From positions 496,001 to 560,000 of the forward strand of contig NZ_JAUSYK010000001.1 of NCBI RefSeq assembly GCF_030816855.1: DNA of 64,000 bases. Direction: 5' to 3'. The stretch's first letter is position 1. Every line of letters begins with the position of its first letter. A program made the translations under genes and the position numbers. This DNA comes from Arthrobacter sp. B3I4 (GTDB taxonomy: Bacteria; Actinomycetota; Actinomycetes; Actinomycetales; Micrococcaceae). The notes under the pieces were generated by a model that did no database searches, was not told the DNA's origin, and worked only from the letters and a program-made list of their open reading frames with translations. Below are positions 44,781 through 54,400 of the stretch, in pieces.

Positions 44781-46517
44781 CGGGGCGGTGCGTTCGGCTT
44801 TGAAGCGTGCTGCCGGGGTGTCGTAGTCGAGGGTTTTTCGTGGCCGTTCGTTGAGTTCGCGCATCACGTGGGAGACGTGCTCAACGCTGTGAACGGCGAG
44901 GTTGGTGCCTTTGGGGAAGTATTGGCGGGCGAGCCCGTTGAAGTTCTCGTTGGCGCCGCGCTGCCAGGGGCTGGAGCGTTCGGCAAAGTAAACCGGAACC
45001 CCGGTCTTCTTTGTTAGTTCCTCGTGGCTGGCCATTTCCACGCCCTGGTCCCACGTGAGTGTTCGCTTCAGGTGTGTTGGCAGCTTCGCGAACGCGCTGA
45101 TGGCGGCCGCGTTGACGCTCGCAGCGGTGTGATCCAGGGGCAGATTTATGATGATGCCGTACTGGGTTTTCCTTTCCCTGAGTGTCATCATCGCCGAGAC
45201 TGACCCGACGCCGACGATGAGGTCCCCTTCCCAGTGGCCGGCCTCCAGACGGGTTTCCACCTCTGCCGGCCGTTGACCGATCATGGTCATGTTGCGGATC
45301 CGCGAGCCTTTCCCGGTGCGGGTGCGCCAACGGGTCTTGCGGATCCTACGGCCGGTGCGCAGCTTGGCGGCATACCGCTGGTGCAGGCCGTGGTCCTCGC
45401 GCAGCAGCAGTGCCCGGTAAATCGTTTCCGGGCACAACCGCATCGTCTGGTCATCGGGGTATGTCTTCTTCATCCACCCGCAGATTTCGTCCGGGGACCA
45501 GAAACGGTTGAGCTTACGTTGCACAAGGGTGCGCAGTCGGGTGTTGGCAGCGAGCTTATGCACTTTCGGTCGGGCCCGTTGCAGCCGGGCGTCATGATCG
45601 GCAGTGCGGGGCAGGTAGAGGCCCTGAGCGTCCCGGTGACGGTCGAGTTCCCGTTTGACCGTGGAGGCGTGACGGCCCAGTTCCGCCGCGATTCGCCGCA
45701 TTGAGTGCCCCAGGCGCAATAGGTCCGCGATCTGCAACCGCTCCCGCACATCCAGGTAGCGGCCCGCGGTTACGGCCGGCGCTGTGATGGGCGGGATCTG
45801 GAAGTTGCTGGCTCGACGCAGCTGCGTCCCTGTTCTTCGGTGCATACCGAGAAGTCTGCATGCTTCTGCGTTGCTCACCCCGTTGCGCATCAGCTGCCAA
45901 TACTTCTCGGTCCGCGCAGCACGGTGCTGCTGCGCCTCTGAGAGCACCGCGCCGAGCATCTGGTCTGCATAGCGACCGGAGGAGAGGACTGCGGCGTGCT
46001 GCGCCGCCGTGGCCGCATTCCGCTCGTTCGATAGTCGGGATAATCGGTCGCGTTCGAAGTTCAGGCTGAGGTGGTCGGTCAGGCGCAATTGGTCTTGGCA
46101 CCGCCTAACGGTCACCTTGGACTTACGTAGCTGGTCGAAACGACGGTGCATCCACCGATAGGCGGTCGAACGGCTCACACCCGCGTTTTTGGCTGCCTCA
46201 CCAAAGCTTTCCCCCCGACCAAACGCCGCCCAAAAGCTGGCCTCCTCGTCAATATTCACCCGAAGGTGATGGCGGTCTTTGACCTGGCCGACGTCAGCTT
46301 CCCACGCCGCCAGCCGGGACGTGCTGAACCCGAGCTCCGCTGTCGTCTCGCTCGGAGTCTTGCCGTTGCGACGCAGGCGCAAGTATTCCTCGCGCAGCCA
46401 GCGGTAGCCGACTTCCTTATCAATGCCAGCATGTCGGGCGGACGGTCTGAGACCGTGCCCGTGCTTAATCGAAGCAAGAAACCGGATGCCTGCTGCTGAC
46501 GAGGAGCTGAGATACAT
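44763..46517 (-). CDS. IS30 family transposase
   Basis: This 584-residue transposase has several N-terminal helix-turn-helix regions (about residues 20-50, 95-125 and 262-300, the last MRRIAAELGRHASTVKREL) and a C-terminal DDE integrase domain. The acidic residues lie in EGDLIVGVGS, TWDQGVEMA and RGANENFNG. It is longer than classical IS30 transposases (about 380 aa) because of the N-terminal DNA-binding extension. ATG 46517 is used. It should be functional: there is no internal stop. Confidence 0.93.
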   Translation of the reverse strand: MYLSSSSAAGIRFLASIKHGHGLRPSARHAGIDKEVGYRWLREEYLRLRRNGKTPSETTAELGFSTSRLAAWEADVGQVKDRHHLRVNIDEEASFWAAFGRGESFGEAAKNAGVSRSTAYRWMHRRFDQLRKSKVTVRRCQDQLRLTDHLSLNFERDRLSRLSNERNAATAAQHAAVLSSGRYADQMLGAVLSEAQQHRAARTEKYWQLMRNGVSNAEACRLLGMHRRTGTQLRRASNFQIPPITAPAVTAGRYLDVRERLQIADLLRLGHSMRRIAAELGRHASTVKRELDRHRDAQGLYLPRTADHDARLQRARPKVHKLAANTRLRTLVQRKLNRFWSPDEICGWMKKTYPDDQTMRLCPETIYRALLLREDHGLHQRYAAKLRTGRRIRKTRWRTRTGKGSRIRNMTMIGQRPAEVETRLEAGHWEGDLIVGVGSVSAMMTLRERKTQYGIIINLPLDHTAASVNAAAISAFAKLPTHLKRTLTWDQGVEMASHEELTKKTGVPVYFAERSSPWQRGANENFNGLARQYFPKGTNLAVHSVEHVSHVMRELNERPRKTLDYDTPAARFKAERTAPPGALR

Positions 46518-46559
46518 GTCGAACCACCTTGAAAGAAGGTGTTGCTTCGATCAACAGAA

Positions 46560-46967
46560 TCCCGCGTGCTAACCGCTACGCTCCAGACTGTCTCGAAACC
46601 CATGGGATAGGAGACGTCTCGTCCATCAAGTCGGGCCAGTGAAGGCTCGTCCCCAGTCTCTTTGGAATCCCAAGGATCCCCGTGACGGGCGATTCTCATA
46701 ACTACGTCTCGAAACCTTCGGCTTGAATCGCTGTATCCAATGTGGGTTATGAGACATCCATCCATAGGGCTCGCATGACGCAGCGCATCGGCTCTGCATG
46801 CTTTTCAAAGTGGCAGCAGTCCACCGCCAGTCGACAGGCAGGTCTTCTGGCCGACGGAGTACGGCGGGTGACCTCTACATGGATCTCCGTGTATCCGGCA
46901 ACCGCGCCTCGCGACCGCCCGCTGCAAGGGCACAGGCTGCTCGGTGCGCTGTCCGTTTCAGGCCCCA
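46560..46967. other. 408-bp segment beyond IS30 with resolvase-like repeats
   Basis: No supported gene. TGTCTCGAAACC at 46589-46600 is the exact inverse of the repeat at 41489-41500; a related copy is at 46705-46716. The minus-strand frames here lack recognisable domains. Confidence 0.5.
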
Positions 46968-48203
46968 CTAGGCCGGCGCGACGGTTGCCCGGGCACGGCC
47001 GTGCACAACGAAAACCGTGAACAGCAGCGCTGCCACCGCCGTGACCACCAGCAGCATGAGTCCGATCGAATAGCTGCGTGTCGCTGCGTCGTAGGTGGCG
47101 CCCATGATCAGCGGCGGGAAGTAGCCGCCGAGCCCGCCGGCAGCACTGACGACCCCGCTGATGCTGCCCACTTTTCCGGCGGGGGCGAGCACCCCGACCC
47201 AGGCGAAAACTCCGCCGGTGCCGAGGCCAAGGGCCGCCGCCATGGCGACAAACGTCAGGCCGGCGGGCACATCGCCGTCGGGCTGGAGATTAACCACCCA
47301 GGCCAGCACGGCGACGCCTACCAGCGAAACCACCACCACCGGTTTGGGCCCGAACCGGTCCGCCAGGACGCCGCCTACCGGCCGGGCCAGCACCGCGGCG
47401 AGGGCGAACCCGGCGGTCCGGGCGCCCGCGGCGCTCGGGTCGAAGCTGTAGACGTCCCGCAGGTAGGTGGGAAGGTAGGTAGCGAAGGAAACGAAGCCTC
47501 CGAAGACGACTGCGTAGAGGAAACACATCTTCCAGGTGACCGGGGTCTTCGCCGCATCCAGCAGCTTGGGCAGGACCGGCGCGTTGCTGCGGCTCCAGCC
47601 CGGGGATTCCTTCATCAGGAACCAGACCAGCGCGGCCATGACGGCCAGGACCGCGGCAATCAGCAGGTGCGTCGGGAAATAGCCGATCCAGGCCACTAGC
47701 CGCGGGTTCAGGAACGCCGCCAGGGCGGTGCCGCCCATCCCGGCGCCAAAGACGCCAGTGGCGAAGCCGCGCCGTGACGGTTCGTACCAGGCGCTGACAA
47801 AGGGGATTCCGACGGCAAAAACGGTGCCGGCCACCCCGAGCAGCAGCCCGGCCGCCAGCACCAGCGCGAAGGAGCGAACGCTGCCGCCGACAGCCACCAG
47901 CAGGATCGGAACGATGGCCGCGAGCAGGACGAAGCTGAACATCGCCCGGCCGCCGTACTTATCCGTCAGGGCACCCACGGCGATCCGCCCCAGGGAGCCG
48001 ACGAAGACCGGCATGGCCACGAGGATGCCGGTGGCGGCCGCGTTGAGCTGGAGGTTCTGGGTGTAGAAGGCACCCAGCGTCGCGACGGAATTCCAAGCCC
48101 AGAAACCCACTACCGAGGCCGCGGTAGCGAGCGCCAGGTTGAGCGTCCGGTGGTTTGCGGCGGACGCGGACGGGACGGCTGCGGAGGGTGACGTTGCGGC
48201 CAT
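46968..48203 (-). CDS. narK: Nitrate/nitrite transporter (NNP family MFS)
   Basis: This 411-residue protein has 12 transmembrane helices and the NNP nitrate-transporter signatures: LGRIAVGALTDKYGGRAMF, GVFGAGMGGTALAAFLNPRL in helix 5 and GVFAWVGVLAPAGKVGSISG in helix 11. It imports nitrate and/or exports nitrite for nitrate respiration. ATG 48203 follows AAAGGAAG. It is the last gene of the nar operon, about 40 bp after narI. Confidence 0.92.
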   Translation of the reverse strand: MAATSPSAAVPSASAANHRTLNLALATAASVVGFWAWNSVATLGAFYTQNLQLNAAATGILVAMPVFVGSLGRIAVGALTDKYGGRAMFSFVLLAAIVPILLVAVGGSVRSFALVLAAGLLLGVAGTVFAVGIPFVSAWYEPSRRGFATGVFGAGMGGTALAAFLNPRLVAWIGYFPTHLLIAAVLAVMAALVWFLMKESPGWSRSNAPVLPKLLDAAKTPVTWKMCFLYAVVFGGFVSFATYLPTYLRDVYSFDPSAAGARTAGFALAAVLARPVGGVLADRFGPKPVVVVSLVGVAVLAWVVNLQPDGDVPAGLTFVAMAAALGLGTGGVFAWVGVLAPAGKVGSISGVVSAAGGLGGYFPPLIMGATYDAATRSYSIGLMLLVVTAVAALLFTVFVVHGRARATVAPA

Positions 48204-48245
48204 GGCGGCTTCCTTTCGGTTCAACGCAGGTTCAGCGTTGCAGGG

Positions 48246-49112
48246 TCACCGGTTGTGGGTGTCACGGTCGGGGGTGCCGACCGCCGACCAACCACGCCGG
48301 GCGGTAGTTCTGTTGCCTGGCGCAGCCGCCGCGGGAGTCGCGGCGCCGCGCCCGGCGGCACTTCCTGCCGCACGGCCCCGGTTACGGTCGTGGTCCCGGG
48401 AGCGGTAGACGATGTAGGGCCTGAAGAGGTAGTGCAACGGGGCCGTGAAGGCATGGACCAGCCGGGTGAACGGCCAGATCACAAAGAGCGCCATGCCCAC
48501 CAAGGTATGCAGGTGGAAGGAAAAAGGCGCCACGGCCATCGCCGTGATGTCCGGCTGGAAGATGAACAGGGAGCGGAACCATGGAGCCACCGTCTCGCGG
48601 TAGTTGTGCCCGTGCTCGCCTTCGAAGACGCTCGCAAGGGTGGTCCACAGTCCGAACACGATCGCCGCAGTGAGCACCACGTACATGCTCTTGTCGTTCC
48701 GGGTGGTCGCCATGAACACCGGTCCGGTGGTGCGCCGCCGGTAGATCAGCAGGAGGATGCCGCCGAGGGTGCCCACCCCCGCGATGCCGCCGACCAGCAG
48801 AGCGTTGAAGTGGTAGAACTCCTGGCTCATCCCTACAGCCTGGGTCCACGCCATCGGGATAACCAGGCCGAAGAAGTGGCCGGCGATCACGGCGAGCAGA
48901 CCGAAGTGGAACAGCGGCGAGGCGATGCGCAGCAGGCGCGATTCGTACAGCTGGGAGGACCGCGTCGTCCAGCCGAACTGGTCATACTTATACCGCCAGA
49001 TGAGCCCGCCGACCAGGACCACCACCATGACGTAGGGCAGGACGCCCCAGAGCACGATGTCCAGGGTGGAGGGGTCGACGGCGGGTCCGTCTCCGGCTTC
49101 ACGTGGCAGCAC
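48246..49112 (-). CDS. narI: Respiratory nitrate reductase gamma subunit
   Basis: This 288-residue membrane cytochrome b has five helices. Haem-ligating histidines are expected in FHFGLLAVIAGHFFGLVIP and FSFHLHTLVGMALFVIWPF. It passes electrons from quinol to NarH and anchors the complex to the membrane. The start is GTG 49112, 2 bp after the narJ stop. The C-terminal 50 residues (after about 237) are an Ala/Arg/Gly-rich extension unlike the E. coli protein. Confidence 0.93.
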   Translation of the reverse strand: MLPREAGDGPAVDPSTLDIVLWGVLPYVMVVVLVGGLIWRYKYDQFGWTTRSSQLYESRLLRIASPLFHFGLLAVIAGHFFGLVIPMAWTQAVGMSQEFYHFNALLVGGIAGVGTLGGILLLIYRRRTTGPVFMATTRNDKSMYVVLTAAIVFGLWTTLASVFEGEHGHNYRETVAPWFRSLFIFQPDITAMAVAPFSFHLHTLVGMALFVIWPFTRLVHAFTAPLHYLFRPYIVYRSRDHDRNRGRAAGSAAGRGAATPAAAAPGNRTTARRGWSAVGTPDRDTHNR

Positions 49113-49114
49113 CT

Positions 49115-49735
49115 TCAGGCTCCCTTCACCGGCAACAGGCGCGGATCGTACGGGTCAAGGCCCACAGCTTCGGCGGGCGGTCCGTACCCGGCCATCCGCA
49201 TCACGGCCTGCTCGTCCGCCGGCGACTTGCCGGGCAGGGTGGCGCATACCGCCTGCAGGATCCGCGCGTGCGGCAGCTCGTCCCGGAGCAGGCCGAAGCG
49301 GAGCATCTCCAGGCTGGCCCGGTACCGGCTCAACAGCGCCCGGCCCGCCGCGAGATCCACCCGGGCGGCGTATTCGAGCACCATGGGCAGGTAATCGGGC
49401 AGTTCGCCTTGCGTGTCGACCAGGATGTCGCTTTGCCGGTAGGCCGCTTTGAAGTGGCCGAGCACTTCGCCGCGGCGCCGGGTGTCCCCGTCAGTCCAGT
49501 AGGACAGGTGCAGCGCGTGACGTTTCCCCAAGTCAAATTCGCGCACATAGCGGGCCTGGCTCTCCATCAGCGGGGTGGACTCCAGGGAGTCCAGCACCTC
49601 CCCGAAATCTGCGCCGGCACCGGGAAACTCCGCCAGCGCCGCCCGCATCAGCGGCACCTTTCCAAGCAAATCCTCGTCCGGGTAGGACAAGCACCACGCC
49701 GCCGCAAGGTACAGCACCTGCTCGCGCCGGCTCAT
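49115..49735 (-). CDS. narJ: Nitrate reductase molybdenum cofactor assembly chaperone
   Basis: This 206-residue TorD/NarJ-fold chaperone inserts molybdenum cofactor into NarG. Typical segments are YLAAAWCLSYPDEDL at the N-terminus, YVREFDLGKRHALHLSYWTD and GELPDYLPMVLEYAA. It is cytosolic and not part of the final enzyme. It overlaps narH by 4 bp and lies next to narI, the usual order. Confidence 0.93.
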   Translation of the reverse strand: MSRREQVLYLAAAWCLSYPDEDLLGKVPLMRAALAEFPGAGADFGEVLDSLESTPLMESQARYVREFDLGKRHALHLSYWTDGDTRRRGEVLGHFKAAYRQSDILVDTQGELPDYLPMVLEYAARVDLAAGRALLSRYRASLEMLRFGLLRDELPHARILQAVCATLPGKSPADEQAVMRMAGYGPPAEAVGLDPYDPRLLPVKGA

Positions 49736-51426
49736 GGCTGGTCCTCCGCCGCAGCCAAGGTGCCTGGCTCGGCATCCTTCTGCGGAAACAGCCCCAGCGG
49801 CGCACCGCGGCCGTCCCAGTTCAGCAGGTTGACCCTGCCCCGCAGGTTCGTCCCCGGCTCTATCCCGCCGGTGGTCTGCCGGTCCCGGAGTGCGTTGAAG
49901 GTTTCCACGGCCACCGGAACCGGCCTGCCGCTGGCCTCACCAAACGGTGAGGAGTCCTGCATGCCGGGGCCGCCCTCGAAGTCCAGGGAACAGCCCATTT
50001 CTTCGAGGTCGTGGGCCTGTTCGACGTGCGCGGTGGGGATCACATACCGGTCCTCGTACTTCGCGATCGCCATCAGCCGGTACATCTCGTACATGGTCTG
50101 CCCGTCCATGCCCACGGCTTCGGCGATGGACTCGTCCGGATCATTGCCCAGGCTGATGCCGCGCATGAAGGAGCGCATCGCGGCGAGTTTCCTCAGCACT
50201 GCCGTGACCCGGTCCGTGTCGCCGGCGGTGAAGAGTTCGGCGAGGTACTCGACCGGGATCCGCAGCGCGTCGATGGCGCCGAAAAGGTTGCCGGCGTCTT
50301 CGCCGTCGTGCCCCTGGTCGCGTAGCAGGTCAACGACCGGTGACAGCGGCGGGACGTACCAGACCATCGGCATGGTCCGGTACTCGGGGTGGAGCGGAAG
50401 CGCCACCTTATAGACCTTGGCGAGGGCGTAGACCGGCGAGCGCCGGGCGGCGTCGATCCAGTCCTCGGGGATACCCTGGGCGCGGGCCTCGGCTTGCACG
50501 GCCGGGTCACTGGGATCCAGCAGCACGTCCATTTGGGCGTCGTAGAGCTCCTGCGGGTCGGTGACGGCCGCCGCCGCGGTGACGGCGTCGGCGTCGTACA
50601 GGAACAACCCCAGGTACCGCAGCCGCCCCACGCAGGTTTCCGAGCAGACCGTGGGCAGTCCCACCTCCACCCGGGGGTAGCAGAAGGTGCACTTCTCGGC
50701 CTTGCCGGTCTTGTGGTTGAAGTACATCTTCTTGTACGGGCAGCCGGTGATGCACTGCCGCCAGCCGCGGCACCGGTCCTGGTCCACCAGCACGATCCCG
50801 TCCTCGACGCGCTTGTAGATCGCGCCGGAGGGGCAGGACGCCATACACGAGGGGTTTAGGCAGTGTTCGCAGATCCGCGGCAGGTAGAACATGAAGGTCT
50901 GTTCGTAGGCGAACTTGATCTTGTCTTCGGACTCCCGGCGGATCTTTTCCACGATCGGGTCCAGGTGCCCGTGCTCGGTGGAGCCGCCCAGGTCATCGTC
51001 CCAGTTCGCCGACCAGGTGATCTTGGTGTCCTCCCCGGTGATGAGGGATTTGGGCCGGGCCACCGGAAAGTCGTCGCCCAGCGGCGCGTCAACGAGCGTT
51101 TTGTAGTCGTAGGTCCACGGCTCGTAATAGTCCTTGAGCTCCGGCTGGACGGGGCTGGCGAAGATGCCGAACATCTTCTTGACCCGGCCGCCGGCCTTGA
51201 GGACCAGCTTGCCGCGCTTGTTCAGTTCCCAGCCTCCGCGCCATTTGTCCTGGTCCTCGTAGCGGCGCGGATACCCCTGTCCGGGACGGGTTTCGACGTT
51301 GTTGAACCAGACATATTCGGTGCCGGCGCGGTTGGTCCAGGCCTGCTTGCAGGTCACCGAACAGGTGTGGCAGCCGATGCATTTGTCCAGGTTCATTACC
51401 ATGCCCATTTGAGCCATCACGCGCAT
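49732..51426 (-). CDS. narH: Respiratory nitrate reductase beta subunit
   Basis: This 564-residue Fe-S subunit has four cysteine clusters: CIGCHTCSVTC (16-26), CEHCLNPSCMASCP, CRGWRQCITGCP, where Trp replaces one Cys as in the [3Fe-4S] cluster of NarH, and CTFCYPRVEVGLPTVCSETC. It carries electrons from NarI to NarG. ATG 51426 lies in the TGATG overlap with narG, preceded by GTGCAG. A longer upstream frame exists but overlaps narG. The C-terminus runs 4 bp into narJ. Confidence 0.95.
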   Translation of the reverse strand: MRVMAQMGMVMNLDKCIGCHTCSVTCKQAWTNRAGTEYVWFNNVETRPGQGYPRRYEDQDKWRGGWELNKRGKLVLKAGGRVKKMFGIFASPVQPELKDYYEPWTYDYKTLVDAPLGDDFPVARPKSLITGEDTKITWSANWDDDLGGSTEHGHLDPIVEKIRRESEDKIKFAYEQTFMFYLPRICEHCLNPSCMASCPSGAIYKRVEDGIVLVDQDRCRGWRQCITGCPYKKMYFNHKTGKAEKCTFCYPRVEVGLPTVCSETCVGRLRYLGLFLYDADAVTAAAAVTDPQELYDAQMDVLLDPSDPAVQAEARAQGIPEDWIDAARRSPVYALAKVYKVALPLHPEYRTMPMVWYVPPLSPVVDLLRDQGHDGEDAGNLFGAIDALRIPVEYLAELFTAGDTDRVTAVLRKLAAMRSFMRGISLGNDPDESIAEAVGMDGQTMYEMYRLMAIAKYEDRYVIPTAHVEQAHDLEEMGCSLDFEGGPGMQDSSPFGEASGRPVPVAVETFNALRDRQTTGGIEPGTNLRGRVNLLNWDGRGAPLGLFPQKDAEPGTLAAAEDQP

Positions 51427-54400
51427 CAATACTGCACCTCCTGGGACCGGCGGCGGACGGTCGCCACCATGTCCCGCTGGTTTCCGGTGGGGCCGAGGTA
51501 GTTGAAGGCGTAGGCCAGGTGGGCGTAGCCGCCGATCAGGTGCGAAGGCTTCACCAGCAGCCGGGTCACCGAGTTGTGGATGCCCCCGCGCCTCCCGGTG
51601 GCCTCGGACTTCGGTACGTCGATGGTGCGTTCCTGCGCGTGGTAGACGTAGACGACGCCGGCCGGCATCCGGTGGCTGACGATTGCCCGCGCCACCAGAA
51701 CCCCGTTGATGTTGAGGCACTCGACCCAGTCGTTGTCCTTGACCTGGATGGACTCGGCGTCGGACGGGCTCATCCACACAGTGGGGCCGCCGCGGGAGAG
51801 CGAGAGCATCAGCAGGTTGTCCTGGTATTCGGAGTGGATCGACCACTTCGAATGCGGTGTCAGGTAACGGACCACCACCTCCAGGGCCCCGTCACGGCCC
51901 AGCTTCGGCTCACCGAAGAGCCGGTGCATGTCCAGCGGCGGGCGGTAGATCGGCAGCGCCTCGCCGATGTCCCGGATCCAGTCGTGGTCCAGGAAGAAGT
52001 GCATCCGCCCGGTGAGGGTGTGGAAGGGTTTCAGCCGCTCAATGTTGATGGTGAACGGGGCATAGCGCCGGCCGCCGGTCTCCGAGCCGGACCACTCCGG
52101 CGAGGTGATCACCGGGACGGGCCCGGCCTGGGTCTGGGCGAAGGTGATGAACTTTTCCTCCGAGCCCTCGGAGAGGTCGGCCAGTTTCCTGCCGGTGCGC
52201 ACTTCGAGATCCTTGAAGCCCTGCACCGACAGCGCCCCGTTGGTGGTCCCGGAAAAAGCCAGGATAGCCTCAGCCATTTTCGCGTCCGTATCGATCGCCG
52301 GCCGGCCGTCCGCGGCGCCGCCAAGCATCACCCCGTTGGACTGGCTGAGCCGGTTGAGCGGGCCGGCGAGCTTGTAGGTGACGTTCTTGACCGTGAAGCC
52401 AAGTTTGTCAGCCAGCGGCCCGACGGCGGCCAGCTTGTCCGCGATGGCCGTGTAGTCCCGCTCCACCACCGAGAAAATGGGCATGTTCTGTCCCGGGACA
52501 GCGGGAATGCCGGGGTCCCGCCAGTCACGGACCGTGCCGCCGGGCTGGGCGAGCTGGCCGGGGGTGTCGTGCTGCAGCGGGACGCTGACCAAGTCCCGGC
52601 GGACCCCCAGGTGGGTCGTGGCCAGCCTGGAGAACTCGCGGGCCAGCAGGTGGAAGGTGTCGAAGTCGGTCTTGGTTTCCCACGGCGGGTCGATGGCAGG
52701 GGTGAACGCGTGCACGAACGGGTGCATGTCCGTGGAGGACAAGTCGTGTTTTTCGTACCAGGTGGCGGCCGGGAAGACGACGTCGGAGAGCAGCGTCGTC
52801 GAGGTCATCCGGAAATCCGCGGAGACCAGCAGGTCCAGCTTTCCTTCGGGCGCCTGCTCATGGCACCTCACGTCGCGCGGTTTGAGGCCTTCCGCATGGT
52901 CTTTGCCCAGGACGTTGTGATGGGTGCCCAGAAGGTTCCGCAGGAAATACTCGTTGCCCTTGGCCGAGGAACCAAACAGGTTCGAACGCCACAAGATCAG
53001 GGTCCGCGGCCAGTTCTCCGGGGCGTCCACGTCCTCGATCGCCGGGTTGAGGGTGCGGTTTTTGAGGGCCTCCGCTATGTAGCCGGGCGTGTCCTTTGCT
53101 GTCCCGGCGGCGACGGCGGCCTCGGCTTCGTCGGCGAGGTCCAGCGGGTTCCGGTCGAACTGCGGGTAGAACGGCATCCAGCCGAGCCTGGCTGACTGGG
53201 CCATCGCATCCGCGGTATGCAGGCCGTCCAGGGCACCGGTGGACAACGGTGATTTCAGCGCATCCGCGGAGTAGCCGTCCTGCCGCCACTGGTCGGTGTG
53301 CATGTACCAGTACCCGGTGCCGATCATGGTCCGCGGCGGCCGCGCCCAGTCCAGGGCATTGGCCAGCGACACCCAGCCGGTGACGGGGCGGGTCTTTTCC
53401 TGTCCGACGTAATGGGCCCAGCCGCCGCCGTTGCGGCCCATGCAGCCGGTCAGCATCACCAGGGCCAGCACTGCCCGGTAGGTGGCGTCGCCGTGGAACC
53501 ACTGGCAGATTCCGGCGCCCATGATGATCATCGACCGGCCCTTGGATTGTTCGGCGTTGCGGGCGAACTCGCGGGCCACCCGGATGCAGGCCTGCGCCGG
53601 GACGGAGGTGATCTCCTCCTGCCAGGCGGGAGTGTACGGGGTGGCGGCGTCGTCGTAGCCCGCGGCCCAGTCCCCCGGCAGCCCGGCCCGACCCACGCCG
53701 TACTGGGCCAGCATCAGGTCAAAAACCGTGGTCACCAGCCCGCCTTCCAGTTCAATGACCGGCACGCCGCGGCGGAGCACGCTGCCGGTACCATCGGCTG
53801 CCTCGAAACAGGGAAGCAGGATTTCGGCACTGTCCGCGGAGACCTCCAGGAGCGAGAGCGCCGGCTCGATCCCTTCAAGATCGAGGTTCCACTTGCCCTC
53901 GCCGCTGGCGGAGTAGCGGAACCCCATCGAACCGTTGGGAACCGCCGGCCGGCCGGCCTTCTTGTCGAACAGCACGGTACGGAACGCGGCGTCTTCAGCC
54001 AGGGACTCGGCGGGAAGGTCCTTAGCGGTGAGGAACTTCGCCGGGGTGAGCGTCCCGTCCTCGCGCCGTTCCAAGGTGACCAGGAACGGCAGGTCGGTGT
54101 ACTGCCGGACGTAGTCGGAGAAGAACGGAACCTCCCGGTCAACGAAGAACTCCTTGAGCATGACGTGCCCCATCCCCATTGCCAGGGCGGCGTCCGTGCC
54201 TGCCTGTGCCGGGAGCCATTCGTCCGCAAACTTCGTATTGTCAGCGTAGTCCGGGCTGACAGTGACCACCTTGGTGCCGCGGTAGCGCACCTCGGTCATC
54301 CAGTGCGCGTCCGGGGTCCGGGTGACGGGAACGTTGGAGCCCCACATCATCAGGTAGCGGGCGTCCCACCAGTCGCCGGATTCGGGAACGTCGGTCTGGT

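Larger units (their letters stand above)
44705..46559. mobile_element. IS30-family insertion sequence
   Basis: The element is bounded by imperfect 20-bp terminal inverted repeats that match at 16 of 20 positions: TTCTGGGGGTCGACGCAACA (44705-44724) and TGTTGCTTCGATCAACAGAA (46540-46559). It carries one transposase gene. A target-site duplication is not evident. It sits next to the truncated DUF1214 gene. Confidence 0.8.

Noticed and set aside
46747..46968. A serine recombinase fragment near the resolvase-like repeats.
   Set aside because: The translated 73 residues show no resolvase motifs, so only the repeats are reported.
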